Positions 60,466 to 64,000 of a DNA stretch of 64,000 bases are shown one piece after another (the first letter of the stretch is position 1; every line of letters begins with the position of its first letter). This DNA comes from Roseovarius confluentis. GTDB lineage: Bacteria; Pseudomonadota; Alphaproteobacteria; Rhodobacterales; Rhodobacteraceae. The notes below the pieces were generated by a model. The model did not search any database, had not been told where the DNA came from, and saw only the letters and a program-made list of their open reading frames with translations. The stretch lies in contig NZ_PPFE01000011.1 in assembly GCF_002917925.1 (NCBI RefSeq), positions 1-64,000 of the forward strand. The letters are read 5' to 3'. The translations under genes and the position numbers were made by a program.

Positions 60466-61395
60466 ATGGCTTACGACACCGCAAACACCTACGAGACCAT
60501 TGAGCTTTTCGGGCTAACGGAAAAAGGCGCCCACCTGCCGATCCCGGAGGATTACATCCTGACCGACCACATCATCCGCGAGAGCTTCGAGGCTCTGCTT
60601 GGCCCGCTGCGCGGGACCGGCCTTGAAGGCGAAATCGAACCGCTGGCCCATGGGCTCGCCACGATCCTGCAGCGCCGCAAGGTGGCGCTCGGCAAGGAGG
60701 TCGACCGCACCGCCGACAAGATCGGCGCGCTAGCAAAATCCCACGACGGATCGGAGATCGCCGAGACCGCGATTGAGGAGGCGCAGGCGCGCTTTCTGCA
60801 GCTGCGCGAGGTCGTCAGCGCCATCGAGGTGATGAGCGAGGCGGCGGCGGAATGCTACGAGATCGAGACCGGTCACGCCTTCATCCCGGCGGCAGGCTCG
60901 CGCGCAAGCGTCCGGGCGCAAGAGACCGGGGCGGTCTTCGAGGCGCGGCAGCTCCTCGAGCAGCATGATCGGGAAACCGCCGAGAAGTCGAAAGTCGAGG
61001 GGGTGCCCCTGATCGTCTCGGGTGCCACCGACTGGACCGATGTCGATGTGATCTTCAATACGCTCGACAAGGTTCGCGAACGGATCAAGCAGAACCGCAA
61101 TCAGGAAATCTTCCTCTGCCACAAGGGTGGCAAGCACGGGGCGGAGATGATTGCGGCTCGGTGGGCCCGGGCACGCGGAGTCGCGCAGGCGCGCTTCGAT
61201 CCACGCTGGTCCGCGCACGGGCGGGCGGCACCGTTCAAGTGCAACGACGAAATGCTGGACGACAAGTTCGCGGCGACGGGAGTTGTGCTCTTCGGTGGCA
61301 ACGGGGTCGCGCTGAACCTCGGGCAGAAGGCGGAAGCGAAAGGCCTGACGGTCATGCGAGTTGCCGACCCGGCGAAGAAGGCGTCGCAGGATTGA
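60466..61395 (+). CDS. DUF2493 family protein
   Basis: 309 residues from MAYDTANTYETIELFG, behind GGAGACC. The C-terminal half is the DUF2493 Rossmannoid domain: EIFLCHKGGKHGAEMIAARWA and SAHGRAAPFKCNDEML, which resembles SLOG-type nucleotide-binding folds. The N-terminal half is helical. Frequent on alphaproteobacterial plasmids near DUF736; function unknown. Confidence 0.9.
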   Translation: MAYDTANTYETIELFGLTEKGAHLPIPEDYILTDHIIRESFEALLGPLRGTGLEGEIEPLAHGLATILQRRKVALGKEVDRTADKIGALAKSHDGSEIAETAIEEAQARFLQLREVVSAIEVMSEAAAECYEIETGHAFIPAAGSRASVRAQETGAVFEARQLLEQHDRETAEKSKVEGVPLIVSGATDWTDVDVIFNTLDKVRERIKQNRNQEIFLCHKGGKHGAEMIAARWARARGVAQARFDPRWSAHGRAAPFKCNDEMLDDKFAATGVVLFGGNGVALNLGQKAEAKGLTVMRVADPAKKASQD

Positions 61396-61628
61396 AGAGA
61401 GAGGGTCGCGCTTGGCGCGGCCTTTTCGTCGTTTTCCCAGATGTTTACGAACCTCGGCGGTGTCACAGTGAGCTCCAGCGATGTGCATCGATAGGCTTGG
61501 TGATCGCAATCCGGCCAATCTGGTTTCGGGAGTGGCTGGATGGTATTTCTATGCAGTTACAGCTTAATGTGGCCGTGTGGCAGAAGACATCTGTTGCGCA
61601 GTTCAATACCCGCCCAGGTTTTTCCTCG

Positions 61629-62705
61629 ATGCCTTTTTCCCCGGAACGCACAAAAGAGATTCAATCGCGCATTGATGCGCGTTTGCGGTCCGGGCAGGCA
61701 AACGATTGGGAAGTGTCTTTTCTCACGAACATGGCTGAACGGTTTCAGCGGTATGGGACGGAGACGCGCTTGAGCAAAGCGCAGTATGCCAGCCTGCACA
61801 AAGTATTGAAACTGGAACGGGAAAAACCGGCCCAGACAAGGTCATCTGCCGACGACAGAACTTCTCAGCCAGCACTAAAGCGTAGTACCGGAACCGTTCA
61901 GGCGAGATCCCGTCCGGTCTCCGTGACCCGCGCGATCAATGCACCTCGGCGTGCCGTGCGCAAGGCTCAACGCCAAATCATGCTGCCGTTGGTGATCGCT
62001 GTCGGATTCTTCGCATTGGTTGGATCATTGTTTGAATCATCTAACACGCGATCCACTCCCTACAGTCCGTCAGCGGTTCCCTCATCGCAAACTGCCGACG
62101 CCGCTTACGTCTATGTGACAGGGACACGTGTCAATCAACGTGCTGGACCGTCTACTTCAAACGCCGTGATGGGTGTCTTGAGCGAGGGAACCCGCGTCGA
62201 AAAGCTTCGCGAAGAAGGGCAGTGGACAGAAATTCGATCCAATTTTGGTGCGGGCTGGATGGCGACCAGTTTCCTGTCACTGGTCGCGCCGCCAACAGAG
62301 CGACCCGCCTCACAGGACCGGTCGCTTCGCGCCAGCGATGTTCGGATCATTGACGGTGACACAATCGATGTTCCAGGCTTGCCAGCAAACGTGCGTCTCG
62401 TTGGATTTAACGCGCCTGAGACATGGAGACCCGCCTGCGCTGCGGAGCGTGAGGTTGGGGAGCGCGCGACCGCGCGTCTTGGTCAATTGGTGCGGGGTGC
62501 GGCGTCAATAGAATTTGAGCGCGTGGCCTGTTCCTGCCGGCCCGGGACAGAGGGTACGGATCAGTGCAACTTCGGGCGGTTCTGTGGCTTGTTGTTCGTT
62601 GACGGTCAACACGTCGGCAGCACGCTCATTGCTGAAGATCTGGCCGTGCCGTACCGCTGTGGCCGCACCAGCTGTCCCCCACGCCCTCAACCTTGGTGCC
62701 GATAA
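61629..62705 (+). CDS. SH3-domain thermonuclease-like protein, membrane-anchored
   Basis: 358 residues from MPFSPERTKEIQSRIDARLR; an ATG at 61551 is possible. A short helical N-terminal domain (NDWEVSFLTNMAERFQRYG) is followed by one membrane helix (about 118-137), an SH3 domain (YVYVTGTRVNQRAGPSTSN) and a thermonuclease-type (SNase) domain with VRIIDGDTID and VRLVGFNAPETW, ending in the Cys-rich CSCRPGTEGTDQC and CGRTSCP. It would cut nucleic acid in the periplasm. Confidence 0.87.
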   Translation: MPFSPERTKEIQSRIDARLRSGQANDWEVSFLTNMAERFQRYGTETRLSKAQYASLHKVLKLEREKPAQTRSSADDRTSQPALKRSTGTVQARSRPVSVTRAINAPRRAVRKAQRQIMLPLVIAVGFFALVGSLFESSNTRSTPYSPSAVPSSQTADAAYVYVTGTRVNQRAGPSTSNAVMGVLSEGTRVEKLREEGQWTEIRSNFGAGWMATSFLSLVAPPTERPASQDRSLRASDVRIIDGDTIDVPGLPANVRLVGFNAPETWRPACAAEREVGERATARLGQLVRGAASIEFERVACSCRPGTEGTDQCNFGRFCGLLFVDGQHVGSTLIAEDLAVPYRCGRTSCPPRPQPWCR

Positions 62706-63064
62706 CAGACGCGCCCATCCGATACAGACGACGGATCTTCGCGCGCGGCGGAACGCTGACCCGCCGCATCGCGAGCGTGACGGATCGCTATCCAGATGCA
62801 TTGGATCAGAACGAACCAGGCCATCTTCGGTCACGATCGACGGGTTCGATGGCGGCTTCAAAGTGGTGGCACACATTCGGGTCTCTCCTTTTTTGCTATG
62901 CATGTGGATCGCACGGGGTCGGCCAAATCGTGCCCTCCGCTGACGCTCCGGCAAGCACAAATACGGCTTCCACGGCCGGGCCGCGGACCCTCCGCATTTG
63001 CGCTTGCGACCGGGCCTCTCGCCCCCGTGCTGGCAGATCCCCATCGCAACAAGGAGTAAGCCAA
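62706..63064. other. 359 bp without a convincing gene
   Basis: Contains an open frame on the minus strand (from MCATTLKPPSNPSIVTEDGL) of doubtful reality. No repeat seen. Confidence 0.35.
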
Positions 63065-63271
63065 ATGACCAACCATTACGTCGCCACCGTCCCCGTCAAG
63101 TTCACCGATACCGATGGCCAGGAGCGCACCCGCTTCCAACGCGTGGGCGCCATGTTCCGCAACACCCGCAACGGGGACGGCTCGGAGTTCTTCAGCCTCA
63201 AGCTCGACTTCCCGGTCGCGGTCTCGGAGCTGGTGATGTTCCCGCCGAGCGCAAAGGACCCGCAGGACTAA
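63065..63271 (+). CDS. Small conserved plasmid protein
   Basis: 68 residues: MTNHYVATVPVKFTDTDGQE then RVGAMFRNTRNGDGSEFFSLKLDFPVAVSE. AAGGAG site 8 bases upstream. Beta-rich, similar in style to single DUF736 domains, but family not assigned. Confidence 0.65.
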   Translation: MTNHYVATVPVKFTDTDGQERTRFQRVGAMFRNTRNGDGSEFFSLKLDFPVAVSELVMFPPSAKDPQD

Positions 63272-63826
63272 ATCCTCTGACGAGGATGGGCCGCCCCAGG
63301 ACGATCTTGGGGCGGCCCGATCCCTGTTCCAGGGATGCCGGGTCCGGCGGTCAGACCGCCCGAGGCGACCTAACGAAGCCGCCGGTCGCTGCGCATTCAA
63401 AGGACGCTCTTCCCCCGGAATGATCAGGCCGCGACAGACCGGGCAGACAGCCTCAAGGGGGCCATCCGCAAAAACCTATCGGCCAGGGCCTCCCGGTTTT
63501 TGCGGCAGAGATCTGGTGCCCAAATCTGGCCCTCCTTGACCCTGCCTGTCCGCCCTGTCGGTGGGGTTTGCGCCCGCCCGCGGTTCCGTCCGAACACATG
63601 CGTGTTCGGCCAGACCTCGGGCGGTGCTGGGGAAGGGGCCCCATGTGACAAGTGGGGTTCTTGTGGTGAGGGTCAGGCCCGCGCCCCTGCGGGCCGCGGG
63701 GGAAGCGGACACCAAGGCTGCCTGAGACTGCAAGCAACATAAGTATATAATTGACAGATTGATATATTATCGTAAGGTGGGGCAGCCTTGGTGGAAGGTG
63801 GCAGGAAATAGGGGGTCTTTCTTCGC
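63272..63826. other. 555-bp intergenic region, possible control site
   Basis: No convincing gene. Holds the 20-bp inverted repeat at 63590 and an AT-rich promoter-like stretch near 63741-63772 with TATAAT and ATATATTATCG. Confidence 0.45.
63590..63609. repeat. 20-bp inverted repeat
   Basis: CCGAACACATGCGTGTTCGG: perfect 8-bp arms around ATGC. Could be an operator or part of a transfer origin. Confidence 0.5.
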
Positions 63827-64000
63827 ATGTCGCGCTCAAAACGTCTCACAGATGCGGACCGCATGGAGATCGTTCGCGAGGCTGCGGAAGGTGTGACCAA
63901 ATCTGCTCTTGCGGAGCGGTTCGGCGTGTCGCCGCGGGCGATCCAATACACGCTCAAGGCCGATGCCGAGCGCCAGACGGATGCTGCGATCCCGGTTTCA
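63827..64000 (+). CDS. HTH-domain DNA-binding protein, cut by window edge
   Basis: 58 codons visible: MSRSKRLTDADRMEIVREAA then KSALAERFGVSPRAIQYTLKAD, a helix-turn-helix as in resolvases or transposase-like regulators. The C-terminal part is off the right end. Promoter-like sequence with ATATATTATCG lies about 55 bp upstream. Confidence 0.75.
   Translation, partial: MSRSKRLTDADRMEIVREAAEGVTKSALAERFGVSPRAIQYTLKADAERQTDAAIPVS

Noticed and set aside
1..64000. CRISPR arrays, tRNA or rRNA genes
   Set aside because: No regularly spaced direct repeats of CRISPR length and no cloverleaf or rRNA sequence were seen on reading.

Overview
The window looks like part of a repABC replicon (plasmid or chromid) from a Rhodobacterales/Roseobacter-type alphaproteobacterium. 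The evidence is a complete repA-repB-repC locus at about 31.5-35.0 kb, flanking DUF1403/ScpB/integrase genes, a block of plasmid accessory families (ArdC, DUF3768, DUF6927, DUF736, DUF2493, strawberry-notch helicase), high GC, and protein sequences typical of that group. All identifications were made by reading motifs; no database was searched.

Layout. (1) 1-12.25 kb is a metal (mainly copper) handling island, nearly all on the minus strand. It holds two multicopper oxidases, a TolC-like efflux lipoprotein, CcdA, SCO1, two thioredoxin-like proteins (TlpA and CcmG types), a cytochrome c, a DUF411 metal-binding protein, a frameshifted HupE/UreJ permease with its anchor protein, and several small His/Cys/Met-rich exported or membrane proteins. 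A CueR-type promoter and a CsoR/RcnR-type operator are visible, but no matching regulator gene. (2) 12.3-15.8 kb is a TniQ remnant of a Tn7/Tn402-like element next to a complete IS21-family insertion. (3) 15.8-25.3 kb is a more AT-rich defence island. Five overlapping minus-strand genes encode a phosphoribosyltransferase-like protein, an ORC/CDC6-like AAA ATPase, an unrecognised Rossmann-like protein, a DNA methyltransferase and a dUTPase, followed by an IS-truncated HNH gene. Beside it lie a DUF4365-like nuclease gene and an AbiEi/AbiEii toxin-antitoxin pair with its operator. (4) 25.4-31.1 kb holds ScpB, DUF1403, a tyrosine recombinase with an adjacent inverted repeat, a serine resolvase and three toxin-antitoxin loci, one with a probably dead VapC. 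(5) 31.3-35.1 kb is repABC with a DnaA box, a repA-proximal palindrome, a likely antisense RNA and two identical 18-bp palindromes just after repC that are good partition-site candidates. (6) 35.2-36.3 kb is a decayed Fic gene. (7) 36.6-49.2 kb is the accessory operon: ArdC, DUF3768, a large ParB-like protein, DUF6927, a RelBE pair, a 1418-residue methyltransferase-helicase and a double DUF736 protein. (8) 49.3-59.1 kb is chromosomal-style cargo: rhomboid protease, lauroyl acyltransferase, transglutaminase, HWE histidine kinase, response regulator, cold-shock protein and many very small genes. (9) 59.1-64.0 kb holds a poorly coding GC-rich stretch, DUF2493, an SH3-nuclease fusion and the start of an HTH gene cut by the window edge.

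How it fits together: repABC, the partition palindromes and the toxin-antitoxin loci maintain the replicon. ArdC, the ParB-like protein and the helicase belong to plasmid transfer or establishment. The copper island and the defence operon are the selectable cargo. The junctions between blocks carry transposase remnants, IS21, recombinases and broken genes, so the region has been assembled by repeated insertion and deletion. The most interesting candidate for an undescribed system is the coupled PRTase-AAA-Rossmann-methyltransferase-dUTPase operon.
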